Below are positions 23,401 through 33,589 of a DNA stretch of 64,000 nucleotides, piece after piece. This DNA is from Mimachlamys varia (Eukaryota > Mollusca > Bivalvia > Pectinida > Pectinidae). The translations under genes were made by a program, and so were the position numbers. The notes beneath the pieces are model-generated. The model saw only the letters and a program-made list of their open reading frames with translations. It was not told where the DNA came from and did not search any database. The stretch spans positions 11,167,625 through 11,231,624 of the forward strand of contig OX392542.1 in NCBI GenBank assembly GCA_947623455.1. The letters are read 5' to 3'. Numbering within the stretch: the stretch's first letter is position 1; every line of letters starts with the position of its first letter.

Positions 23401-24225
23401 TTACTCTCTAAGGAACAATTTAATTGAAAGAAGTGACCCAAGAAGGGTGCTGAGAGTCCGAGCTAACAGTTACAGTGTTGCATCATTGAAATATTGATTA
23501 TCTTGGTGAGCGGTACAGGCCCAATAGGCCCCTTATCTCAGATACATTACTCCACTTAATAAGGGTGGTCATGGGCTGCGGTTGATTTGTTGTTAGTGGT
23601 TTAAAACTAAACTGTTTTGAATTGACATAGACATGTTTCCACTTAATAGTAAGTATATATGATCACAAAGGGTAACGGGAGCAATTACATCACAGAAATT
23701 ATCTTAATTCCTCCGAAGTTTATAATTGCTTGAAACACCTTAGTTTAGGCCCCAAAATAGCTGTAACGAATTATCAGGCCCCTCTGGTCAAACAATCAAA
23801 ACAGAATGCGTAACTTGAATTAAATGAGACTACTTGAATGAAACCATAACGATGCTGGTACGAAATATTGCAATTGAAAAAAAAACCATTTTTTTTCATT
23901 ATTCCATTCCAGTGTTTACTACCAATTTCGTTATACCAGTATTGGCATGTAGCTTGTATGCTTCCGTAGTAATCTAAAAACAAAAACGGAAATTGATGCG
24001 GAGAAACTCCTGGTAATTGCTCTGTAATAACACGGAAGAAAAGGCGATGGATGGAGGCTGGAGGAAATGAAATCTGTATTACATTTTAAATTAGACTTTT
24101 AACCACCCTCTGGTGGACAATAACATAAAAGAATGACTTGTTCTCTTTAAAAAACATCAGAGTTTATCTTATGCCCTCGACGATAGGACTGACGTGTTAG
24201 GACTGTAATTGATTGTATGACAGGT
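23401..24225. other. Spacer with a dispersed-repeat terminus
   Basis: At 23507-23545 'ggtgagcggtacaggcccaa' and 'taggcccctt' match the 3' terminus of the 'tgaccttgac' repeat (compare 13272-13303). Otherwise no supported feature. Confidence 0.45.
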
Positions 24226-24229
24226 GCTC

Positions 24230-25905
24230 ATTGGCCACGTTACTTTATTTAGTGGTAAAGATGAATGGTATAATGAACTAGCTCCAGTCACCTGTGTCCG
24301 CGTTACTTTGTTTAGTGTAAAAGATGAATGGTACAATGAACTAGCTCCAGTCACCTGTGTCCGCGTTACTTTGTTTAGTGGTAAAGATGAATGGTATAAT
24401 GAACTAGCTCCAGTCACCTGTGTCCGCGTTACTTTGTTTAGTGGTAAAGATGAATGGTACAATGAACTAGCTCCAGTCACCTGTGTCCGCGTTACTTTGT
24501 TTAGTGGTAAAGATGAATGGTACAATGAACTAGCTCCAGTCACCTGTGTCCGCGTTACTTTGTTTAGTGGTAAAGATGAATGGTATAATGAACTAGCTCC
24601 AGTCACCTGTGTCCGGGTTACTTTGTTTAGTGGTAAAGATGAATGGTATAATGAACTAGCTCCAGTCACCTGTGTCCGGGTTACTTTGTTTAGTGGTAAA
24701 GATGAATGGTATAATGAACTAGCTCCAGTCACCTGTGTCCGGGTTACTTTGTTTAGTGTAAAAGATGAATGGTATAGTGAAGTAGCTCCAGTCACCTGTG
24801 TCCGCGTTACTTTGTTTAGTGGTGAAGATGAATGGTATAATGAACTACCTCCAGTCACCCATGTCCGCGTTACTTTGTTTGGTGGTAAAGATGAATGGTA
24901 TAATGAACTAGCTCCAGTCACCCGTGTCCGCGTTACTTTGTTTAGTGGTAAAGATGAATGGTATAATGAACTAGCTCCAGTCACCCGTGTCCGCGTTACT
25001 TTGTTTGGTGGTAAAGATGAATGGGATAATGAACTAGCTCCAGTCACCTGTGTCCGGGTTTCTTTGTTTAGTGGTAAAGATGAACGGTATAATGAACTAG
25101 CTCCAGTCACCTGTGTCCGCGTTACTTTGTTTGGTGGTAAAGATGAACGGTATAATGAACTAGCTCCAGTCACCTGTGTCCGGGTTACTTTGTTTAGTGG
25201 TAAAGATGAACGGTATAATGAACTAGCTCCAGTCACCTGTGTCCGGGTTACTTTGTTTGGTGGTAAAGATGAATGGTATAATGAACTAGCTCCAGTCACC
25301 TGTGTCCGGGTTACTTTGTTTGGTGGTAAAGATGAATGGTATAATGAACTAGCTCCAGTCACCTGTGTCCGCGTTACTTTGTTTAGTGGTGAAGATGAAC
25401 GGTATAATGAACTAGCTCCAGTCACCTGTGTCCGCGTTACTTTGTTTAGTGGTAAAGATGAACGGTATAATGAACTAGCTCCAGTCACCCGTGTCCGGGT
25501 TACTTTGTTTAGTGGTAAAGATGAACGGTATAATGAACTAGCTCCAGTCACCTGTGTCCGGGTTACTTTGTTTAGTGGTAAAGATGAACGGTATAATGAA
25601 CTAGCTCCAGTCACCTGTGTCCGGGTTACTTTGTTTAGTGGTAAAGATGAATGGTACAATGAACTAGCTCCAGTTACCTGTGTCCGGGTTACTTTGATGA
25701 ATGGTATAATGAACTACCTCCAGTCACTTGTGTTCGGGTTACTTTATCTAGTGGTAAAGATGAACGGTATAATGAACTAGCTCCGGTCACCTGTGTTCGG
25801 GTTACTTTATCTTGTGGTAAAGATGAACGGTATAATGAACTAGCTCCGGTCACTTGTGTCCACGTTACTTTGATGAATGGTATAATGAACTAGCTCCAGT
25901 CACCC
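24230..25905 (+). repeat. 63-bp minisatellite, about 25 copies, open on both strands
   Basis: Units of 63 bp (gttactttgtttagtggtaa, then agatgaatggtataatgaac, then tagctccagtcacctgtgtc plus cgc/cgg) run tandemly; the last copies after 25690 carry deletions. The unit contains no stop in one frame on each strand, giving a 518-codon plus frame (21-residue unit LFSGKDEWYNELAPVTCVRVT minus its last residue) and a 496-codon minus frame. Variable sites in the plus frame are mainly replacement changes (W/R, S/G, C/R, K/E, A/P), with only Y and R silent sites. The minus frame behaves likewise (H/R, L/P, Q/R). This gives no sign of purifying selection, so I call it a minisatellite rather than a gene. 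Confidence 0.93.
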
Positions 25906-26129
25906 GTGTCGGTTAGTGTTGAAGACAAAGGCACTCACGAGAAACAACGTATATGTACCACGTATTTAGTTGTCATCGAACTTGTGATGTGATAACGGCA
26001 TGTCTTGTAGAATCTGTTTGTTTTGCCTTCTAATTCACCAATTAACTACATTTGGTTTGAATGTGATTCACGTTCTTTTCACAGCAATGATCACAAGAAC
26101 GTGTTAGGTGTTTTCTATCTATAGTCAGT
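25906..26129. other. Unannotated DNA
   Basis: No supported feature. Confidence 0.3.
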
Positions 26130-26420
26130 ATCTGAGGACTGCCACTCATAGGCCCCGAGCCCGCGACCCACTGACGATTTCCAGAAGTTACGTTCGTTCT
26201 GTACATCCCTGTAATATGTCATGAAAACCGAAAGCCCTAGCCTGTTTGCGCCATCTTGTCGATGAGAAAAGAGGACTAGATTTGTGGTCACATAACGATA
26301 AATAATTGACAGGCTTTGAATTTGGTCGCGGTTCCTTCGTAATCTTCAAACGACAGATATCAGCCTGGCAATTTGGCAGTTTTTTAGACCAATCAAATTG
26401 CCATGTTGGTGACTTCGGAT
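26130..26420 (+). repeat. Dispersed repeat, copy 2 (pairs with 4635-4960)
   Basis: Ordered blocks match the copy at 4635-4960: 'gaggactgccactc', 'gaaaaccgaaagccctagcc', 'ggtcacataacgataaataa', 'ggtcgcggttccttcgtaat' and 'cagcctggcaatttgg'. Same orientation, appreciable divergence, class unknown. Confidence 0.6.
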
Positions 26421-27435
26421 TTGCCATGACATATCTAAGGGATGTAGAGTGTGTAAAAATAAATAAGAGAATATCGAAGCATTAACAAATTCATTATCCA
26501 AAATCAAAATCGATTGAACCAGGGGCAAAATATGAACAAAGGAAAGATTTACGTGGAGACTTTTGTAAAAGTACAAGAGAATAAGACCAGGTGTTCTTGA
26601 AGAGTAAGCGTAAGTGAGCGTAACCTCTGAATATCAAAGATGATCGGTGATAGAACAGGAGAAGTGTAAAGAATGTATCACATTGTTGGTTAAAGTCGTA
26701 TTTTAATCAGTAGCCATCGATATATAATCAGGTTTGTCAATCTGACAAGGGAGGTTACCGGCGACAGGGCCACTTTCGCACCATATATGGCATCCCGCTC
26801 TATTGAAGTAGAGTCAGTTGGGTAACCAACAAAAAGAAAGAAACTTTATTGGGAAAGATAAACTCTTACAGTTTTAAGTATTGCAATAAGGTCTACCAAT
26901 TTATTCTTATAGACCTCCAGGAAATGGGAAACTGATATTACGTTACATTTTACATGATACATCCACGGATCCAAGGTCAGGGTCACTGTAATTGGTTAGA
27001 AAGATTTTGTATACGTTTTAATGTACCTCTCTCACAAACTTTCAAAACACAATTTCCTGAATCGTGTTTGGTTTTCATGGCTCTGCACGTAATGATTGTT
27101 TGGTGGAAGGTATACAGGCTTAGGACGCATTCATGTCTAACAAGTACATTAGGTAATAGTCTATATCTTGTTCATCATCAGGACCTGACTTGTCTTGATA
27201 TCATGTCTGTTGACAATCTCGACTTAGAGAATGCGTGAGCTCAGACTGTCGCACGTGGATACGTTTAGATACCATGTCTCGACCATGCTTTCTGTGAAGT
27301 CTTTAAAGTAAGGAGCGATAGATAAAAAGTATTGGCCGGCGGCTTCCTATGATGTGTAAAAGTGTTAGAACGGACACATCGCACCCCCATGTATGCCGAG
27401 GTTGAGCGACGTTAATCTAATTGGGTTACATGGAG
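26421..27435. other. Unannotated DNA
   Basis: A 94-codon plus frame (26954-27238) is open but has no recognised domain and no splice or promoter support. I treat it as chance. Confidence 0.3.
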
Positions 27436-27437
27436 CC

Positions 27438-27512
27438 TTAGTCTGCCAAGTCGTCATCACCTTCTAGACTGCCGTCTCTCCCCATTAGTGGGTTCAGCTG
27501 GCTAATGCTCCT
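27438..27512 (-). CDS. Candidate C-terminal exon (25 codons), unrecognised
   Basis: On the minus strand an AG at 27513-27514 (attggctag) precedes a phase-0 frame of 24 residues ending in TAA at 27438. The peptide includes SQLNPLMGRDGSLEGDDDLA, an acidic, glycine/serine-containing tail typical of the C-terminus of cytoplasmic or membrane-protein tails. GC content is higher than the flanks. The polypyrimidine tract is mediocre and no upstream exon is identified. I name no family. Confidence 0.3.
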   Translation of the reverse strand, partial: RSISQLNPLMGRDGSLEGDDDLAD

Positions 27513-27519
27513 CTAGCCA

Positions 27520-28200
27520 ATACGTATTTGTCACTCTGTTGTCCTGGCGTGACCACTCTGTCCTTGCTTGACCATCTCAGCGCAACAACACATTATTTAG
27601 ACCGTATGTGGCGTAAAGGATAGAGAAAACAATTAATAATTCATTGAATTATCTGTTAGGAGAACATGCCATTGCGAATCACAATAAATATGATTTTTTC
27701 CTCCCTGTCGTATACTGAATATATAATGTTGGGAGATGTGGGGTAAAGTGATGTATATTATTTGATTTTACTTATATTTTGTCTTCATCATCCGAGTATT
27801 CCCCGGATCTGAGTTTACGATAGTTAGTGTTTTCTCACACCCATTATAGGGTTACACACACCTGTCTCGGAAACACGCTATATAGGTCAGGGAACAGGTA
27901 AATATTTTGTGGTACCATTATGATTATATTCAGATTATATATTTTATCAAGTCACCCAGACACATTTAAATGCATAACATGGATTACAAAATGATACATT
28001 ATAAACAACACTCTGGGTACTTAGATGGTATCACTCTGGACGCTAATTCATTGGACAATCTTCTAATTACATGTATGACGACACGTTAAGTAATGTCATC
28101 TTGCATTGTGACGTCATAGTTCATGGCACAATGATAATGTTGTTATTTTTTCCCGAAGAGAAACATAAATTTCATCATGAACGGTGTTTTTTATTATCAC
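27520..28200. other. Unannotated DNA
   Basis: AT-rich, no supported feature. Confidence 0.3.
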
Positions 28201-28204
28201 TGTT

Positions 28205-28280
28205 CATGCCGGAATGAACGCAAATAAATTGCATCCATATTTCATCAAGCCCACAACCGATTTGCGTTCATACCAGCATG
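28205..28280. other. Stem-loop: 21-bp arms, 34-nt loop
   Basis: The left arm CATGCCGGAATGAACGCAAAT (28205-28225, 21 nt, only two mismatches) is the inverted complement of 28260-28280. In RNA one mismatch becomes a G-U pair. The arm length and total of 76 nt are close to a pre-miRNA, but a small foldback repeat remnant is equally possible. Confidence 0.5.
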
Positions 28281-28284
28281 GCTA

Positions 28285-29460
28285 TTCCAAAAAACATTTG
28301 CATTGAAGTATATACCGGTATAAATTTCCATTCTATAAACTTGTTTTGAAATGATATAACAATAATCTGCGTTTTTGTTGCGTTGGCCTTTAAACAACAT
28401 TGACAGAATAATCCTATTTGAATATAAATCATGCCAACAATTAATCGCAGTCATTGGTTCGCTTGCCACAAGGCCGTTCTCTGTGTTAAATGAAGCAGTG
28501 CGACAAGACTTTCATTGAACAAGTTTAACGAATTAGTTTCAGATCTTCTCCAGAAGGAGCATTTGAATCAAGGAGGTTTGCCGTAATCTGCATGTCACGT
28601 TTTCATTCATTCGAACTTAGAATATACACATGTACTTTATTCCAGTTAAAAAACTTCAATATAATAATTATGAAAACTCTATTGTATAATAGGGCTAGTG
28701 TTCATTCCTTTCTGGATTTGAGTTTTTTCGACCAGGTTTTGTTTCGAGTCGCCTCCAAGAATTCACGTTTTAGGCCTTAGCCTTAGTGACGTAACCAGTT
28801 GTATGGTGTGGTTTAATTCATTATTTGCCTCGAGTGTATGTTATTTTTAATCATAAAGGTGTCGTTCTCGTTTGGGCTTTTTGTACAATTCTATTGGACA
28901 CCAGTATTATAACAGCTGAACAGATCGTTAGCCAACGAGAACCAGCCTGGAGAGCGAGGAGTACGGCTAGCGACTGTCAGGTGTGATACACAATAAACAC
29001 ACATACAATCTTAATTATTTGAAAGCTAATTAACCTCGATTTTAAGCGTTTACAATGAACTTTGAATAAAACACTATATTTTAAAAAACGGTGTTTTACA
29101 GATTTAACAAGCATGTGGCTCTCTGCATCTGTCATATTACGAATCCCTTCAGTGTCGTGACGTGTCAGCGTCCATATTGTAATATTCTTATTCAACAAAT
29201 AACGGTTTTATGAGCCTCCTGAAAATGCCCTTTTCCCAAACCGTGTTGACAGCAGTGTGTAGTGCGTATACAGAGCCGGATCGTTAACATGTTCTTAACA
29301 TGTACCACCGGAAAATTGGAATCCGTTGTTAGTTACAGGTGTAGGGCCAGTAGTATGTGGGAAGCCATCATGTACACCCAAAACATCGAGTCGAGAATGA
29401 GAGATATGGCTTAATAACATGGCCGACATTAATGCAGAAATCATTGGTGCCGAGTCCTGG
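28285..29460. other. Unannotated DNA
   Basis: No gene supported. Minus-strand frames at 28245-28469 and 28977-29198 lack recognisable features. Confidence 0.3.
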
Positions 29461-29468
29461 CGATCCGA

Positions 29469-29660
29469 TTAGACCCGCATTACTTTAGTATCGTAGACTA
29501 GCAGGCATTTGTGACCCGGTGTTGGCCGCTCGTAAAGCATCTTAAACGTTTCGCGTAGAGTAAGACGATGGCGGAAATGAATAAACCGTCCCTCTTCTTT
29601 CAACAATTTGGATGAAAAAATATGTAAAAGCAAATGTGATGGGAAACCAACTGTTAACAA
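29469..29660 (-). CDS. Ambiguous coding-like patch, two open minus frames
   Basis: Around 29470-29610 the minus strand is GC-richer and open in two frames. One gives RFIHFRHRLTLRETFKMLYE followed by RPTPGHKCLLVYDTK up to a GTAATG donor-like site. The other gives a hydrophobic stretch with basic residues after it (GLFISAIVLLYAKRLRC), like a membrane segment with a stop-transfer signal. The two readings exclude each other. Neither is recognised. Confidence 0.18.
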   Translation of the reverse strand: MLTVGFPSHLLLHIFSSKLLKEEGRFIHFRHRLTLRETFKMLYERPTPGHKCLLVYDTKVMRV

Positions 29661-29664
29661 TGTC

Positions 29665-32600
29665 TTTCAGGGGTTCATCGCCTCGCATGGAGGCCAACTG
29701 AAGCAAGATAGCATCTGAACATTGGTGCGCTTGTGTTGGTAGGTGTCAGTAGAGATATAGCCCCCTCCTCCACACATGTACAATAGCCCTGTTGTAAGGG
29801 TGAATCCCGAGGAGATATAATCACACACAGGAGTAGAGGTGTGGTAGATATTACACACGCCAACACAGGGATGAATGCCACATTATAACTGACATAAAGA
29901 GCTATGAAGATGGCCTGATGAAGCTTAATAATCAACAGGACGTCTGCTGTTTATTTTGACGGCAGCCCACTCTCCTCATCGGTCAAGCCATAACAAACAG
30001 CAACCAATTAATACGCCGACTATTAGAGCCTTTCAATTATCCCACCTATTTCGCTGGCACTGTAAAGACTACCAGATCCTCAGCAGTGCTGTGATATTAT
30101 ACACACTGGTCTTACCTAGAAGTATGCACTCATTAGCTGACCAGCGTGAAGTCATTGTTTTCTGACCAGACATATGTACATATACATTTAACTTGCTTTC
30201 ATCGAATGAACTAGCGACGACTCGGCGTTACTATGCTAACCTAAGAGTAGATGAAGTTTCTGAATGATACACACAGTGTGCTTTTGTCAGTTAGTATTCC
30301 GATGAGTGCGCGCCATTAATTTGAAGATTACAAAAAATAAAGACTGATAACCCTGATATTCTTCAATACAGAACAGGAAGGATGCTCAATGGCCTTGACA
30401 CAGAAGTTTTATGAATAATTTCCAGGATAAACGATGAGACAGCCCGCTCTGAAGATCTCCTTGAGAAATCTGTGTATTTAAATATAATGTTTGTGACGTC
30501 ATAATAGCTATTGGAGGGAGACCTCGGTTGGCACACAAAGCAATTTGTCAACAAAGCAAAAGAGCAGTTTTTGACAGCCGTAACCGCCATCTTGTTTGGT
30601 GAGGCCGTGCGATCACGGGAAATAAATGGATTTAATGGGGCATTCGAATTGATAGGCTGTCAGCTTTATTGAACGCAGGGAACTGATGTAATTCAATTTG
30701 AATAGATTTCTAAGCGGACTATGCATATTTGTTTTCAAGTTTTCATGATTCGATATTTATTGACATCTGTTCATCCAATGATTAACAAAAGGCTTTCGGT
30801 ATCATAGGACAACACTCGGACTTCGCGCTACGCTGGACTTTGTATGTGAGAGGGACCAGAGACGACTGTGACGTGTTATCAGTGTCGAAACTATTTACGG
30901 AATACAATTAAACTGGATTTGTTTGGATTGAACATGGAGTGTTTGCGTTAAAAAGTATTTCATGATTTAAAATCTTTTCTGTGAAGTGTTTATATACTGT
31001 GTCACAATTTATTGACCACTCGATGCTGTGGAGATTTGTGGAATATAGAAAGGTAGATCACGCGCGCACGTGCATATACACCTTTCATCAATTAGGTGTT
31101 AGCGTTCCTGTGTATGAATACCAGGATTGTTATAACGTCCAGCGCCAATAATCTGTATTGAACATTAGTTTACGGCAGGGTATGTGACCGTTCATCTTTT
31201 CTCCGAAACAAATCGATGTCTGAACCACCTTGTTTATTATTTGTTGCACATCTCGGTGGAATATTTCAGCACGTGTAATTTCTGGGCGTAACGAAGTTCA
31301 TATATAATACAAGAGCGTTCTGTTATGACAAATCCAGTTATAAAAAAGAAGAGAAATCAAACCAGATTTGTTCTGTCAAACCCGGTGATCATTCGTAGTG
31401 TCACCTGGCGATAAGATCAGTCTAACATAGATACTGTAACATGTAACAACTAACAGTACATGATTGAAATGTAAACTACGCGACTGAAGTCACGCATTTC
31501 GTTGCATCCCATGCTTCATTAGACCATCATAGCCACCCATTAACAAGGAAGTATAACGTCAAACAGTTGTATTGAGTAGACGTACGGTATATAGGGAGCC
31601 AATTAGCACCAGATGCTATAGGGACTGGTGACATCTATAGAGGCTGATAGTGCTGGGTCTGTTCACTCGTTCACGGAAACCAATATTGTATTTTTTGCAC
31701 ATTGGGAAATTCGTTCATGCTTCACCAAATTCCAATCGTTATGCATCCTGGCGGGGTATCGACAAAAAATCAACAATAACGTCAAACACAACTTTAAAAA
31801 CAGCGTTCATGCCTCTGTGAATCTCAACATTAATTCGTGTGTAACAGACGGGGAATATTATCGATACACCATCTTTAATGGTGTTGTCTACATATCGACA
31901 GGATCTACTGAGGTGTGAGAGTTATCCTATTCAATACAGAAACACATCCTTTGTTGACCATACCTTTATTGTGTTTACATATGTGACTGACTGTTACCAG
32001 GCTGAATAGACTCCGAACTAAATCCGCGAACAAATCTGATTTTATGGTCAAACTATTAACAAGTGAACATACACTGAACATTAGGATTATGTCTTCTGTA
32101 GCTGTGTCTCAAAATGGATTTTAATAAAACAACACAAAAACACGAGGGATAGAAATTTGTTATCAAAAGTGTATTGGCCGTTTTACTATGTTAAAACAAG
32201 TTACTAATCATCTATTTTGTTAACAATACGGAGTAAAAAGGCTGTATCTCTGCCGCGTTCAGCTCGTCAATGTTCAGCTGAAGAGGACCTTTATCGAAAC
32301 AACGTCCGGTGTTTTTTACCCGCCAACACCGATACCTTAAGTGGTTTCCAACGATCGTTTGACATGTGGAACCGAAGATAACGCTATTTTCTCTGCAACC
32401 TATCGAATTTATGTAAAATATTCCCTGTACGAACGTCTACGGCTCTTTAAATGTACAAGGAAAAAGTAGATATATACCAAAATCGCGTCAAGCCGTAGTT
32501 CAAATGTATGGATGAGGGCTTCGCTATTGTCCCTTCTACTCGATCGAGTCTCGCCTGAAGCATGTTCGATATCGTTACATGCAGTTAAATGGCGATAAGA

Positions 32601-33550
32601 GTTTTCACGTGGACGTGTTATCGCGAAAATTACATAAAGTGGAAAGTGTACCCAATATACAAGTAGTAAACTGTGTGGCTGATAGCGTCGATATCTGGTA
32701 TCACAACATTGTCATATCAATGATAACTGTGTCTGAGGGGTGGAAATTGTTTATGTTTTCTACTGGGTAAGAGATTCCCCTGTAGCTTGGAGGCTTTTGG
32801 TTTATTGGTGGCTGTTTTCGGGACACAGCGGTCTACCGCTGGATAGTACATACTGGAGTGAACAGACACTCACAGCATGTTAATCTTACTTGTTTGGAAC
32901 TTATTACCTCATGTGTTTTGAAATTAACCTAACATCTGATAGACTTAATGTTCGTAGCTATACCATTGATGTGGGCCTGCAGTACCGGAGCACTGTCAGC
33001 CTACCTATCTAGTCATTGATCGGCAGTCCACACTCACGGGTGTCGTAGTAATCACTGGTATGTAATATTTGACTATATCGTAGGAAGATGACGAAGATTT
33101 AAATCTCTACAACATTTTGTCTACTCATACGACACCAATCATCCATTGTGTGTGTAAATTAGATTATCTATATCCAATCTGGACCAGGGTGATTACACTC
33201 GCATGTTCAGTAACGCGGAGTACTGATCTACCATCAAAAGGAAAGTAGGGAAACGATTTCTGTGACGGAAGCGGAACAGAGTTTTGCCGTGCTCTTTTTT
33301 CAGTATACATATCTGTGATTTGCTTGACTCGGACGCCAGGAATAACTTCATCACGGAGCACACGTCAGTACGGATTTGTCCACGGCTCATTCTGGGTCTG
33401 AAGAGCTCTTGGAATTGAAGGACCGCAGTGAATACGTTGTTCGCGTCCGATTGGGGATTAATAGCAAAGTAATAACCAAGTGTCCGCTGGCCCATCAATT
33501 AGGGCGGTTGATGGAAATCGATCCTAAACACGGGAATTGACAAATTACGC
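29665..33550. other. Unannotated DNA with weak coding-like patches
   Basis: Nothing firmly supported. The minus strand at 30590 begins AAGATGGCGGTTACGG, a YY1-like start-site motif, followed by 75 open codons without a recognised domain. Plus 31628-31918 (96 codons), plus 32579-32770 and minus 33193-33498 (101 codons, GC-richer) are open but unrecognised. A CRE-like TGACGTCA lies at 30494. Confidence 0.3.
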
Positions 33551-33554
33551 GGAT

Positions 33555-33587
33555 ATGGCAGCAACTTTCCTCAAGCTTCTCGCTAAG
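33555..33587 (+). CDS. Candidate first coding exon, 11 codons (MAATFLKLLAK)
   Basis: An ATG preceded by GCGGAT opens 11 codons ending in AAG, directly followed by a donor-like GTAAAT (33588). The peptide MAATFLKLLAK matches MAAAILKLILK, encoded by 56280-56312, at 7 of 11 positions, with conservative changes at others. Both are 33 bp, both end in phase 0 and both abut a GTAA donor. The upstream 350 bases are GC-richer than average, as around a promoter. This pattern suits alternative first exons of one gene, or first exons of tandem paralogues, with the rest of the gene in distant exons. The N-terminus is amphipathic, but I do not recognise the protein. Confidence 0.42.
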
Positions 33588-33589
33588 GT

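Noticed and set aside
24224..25780. 518-codon plus and 496-codon minus frames as repeat proteins
   Set aside because: They arise from a 63-bp unit lacking stops. Unit-to-unit changes are mostly replacements in both frames, and there is no promoter, splice or domain evidence.
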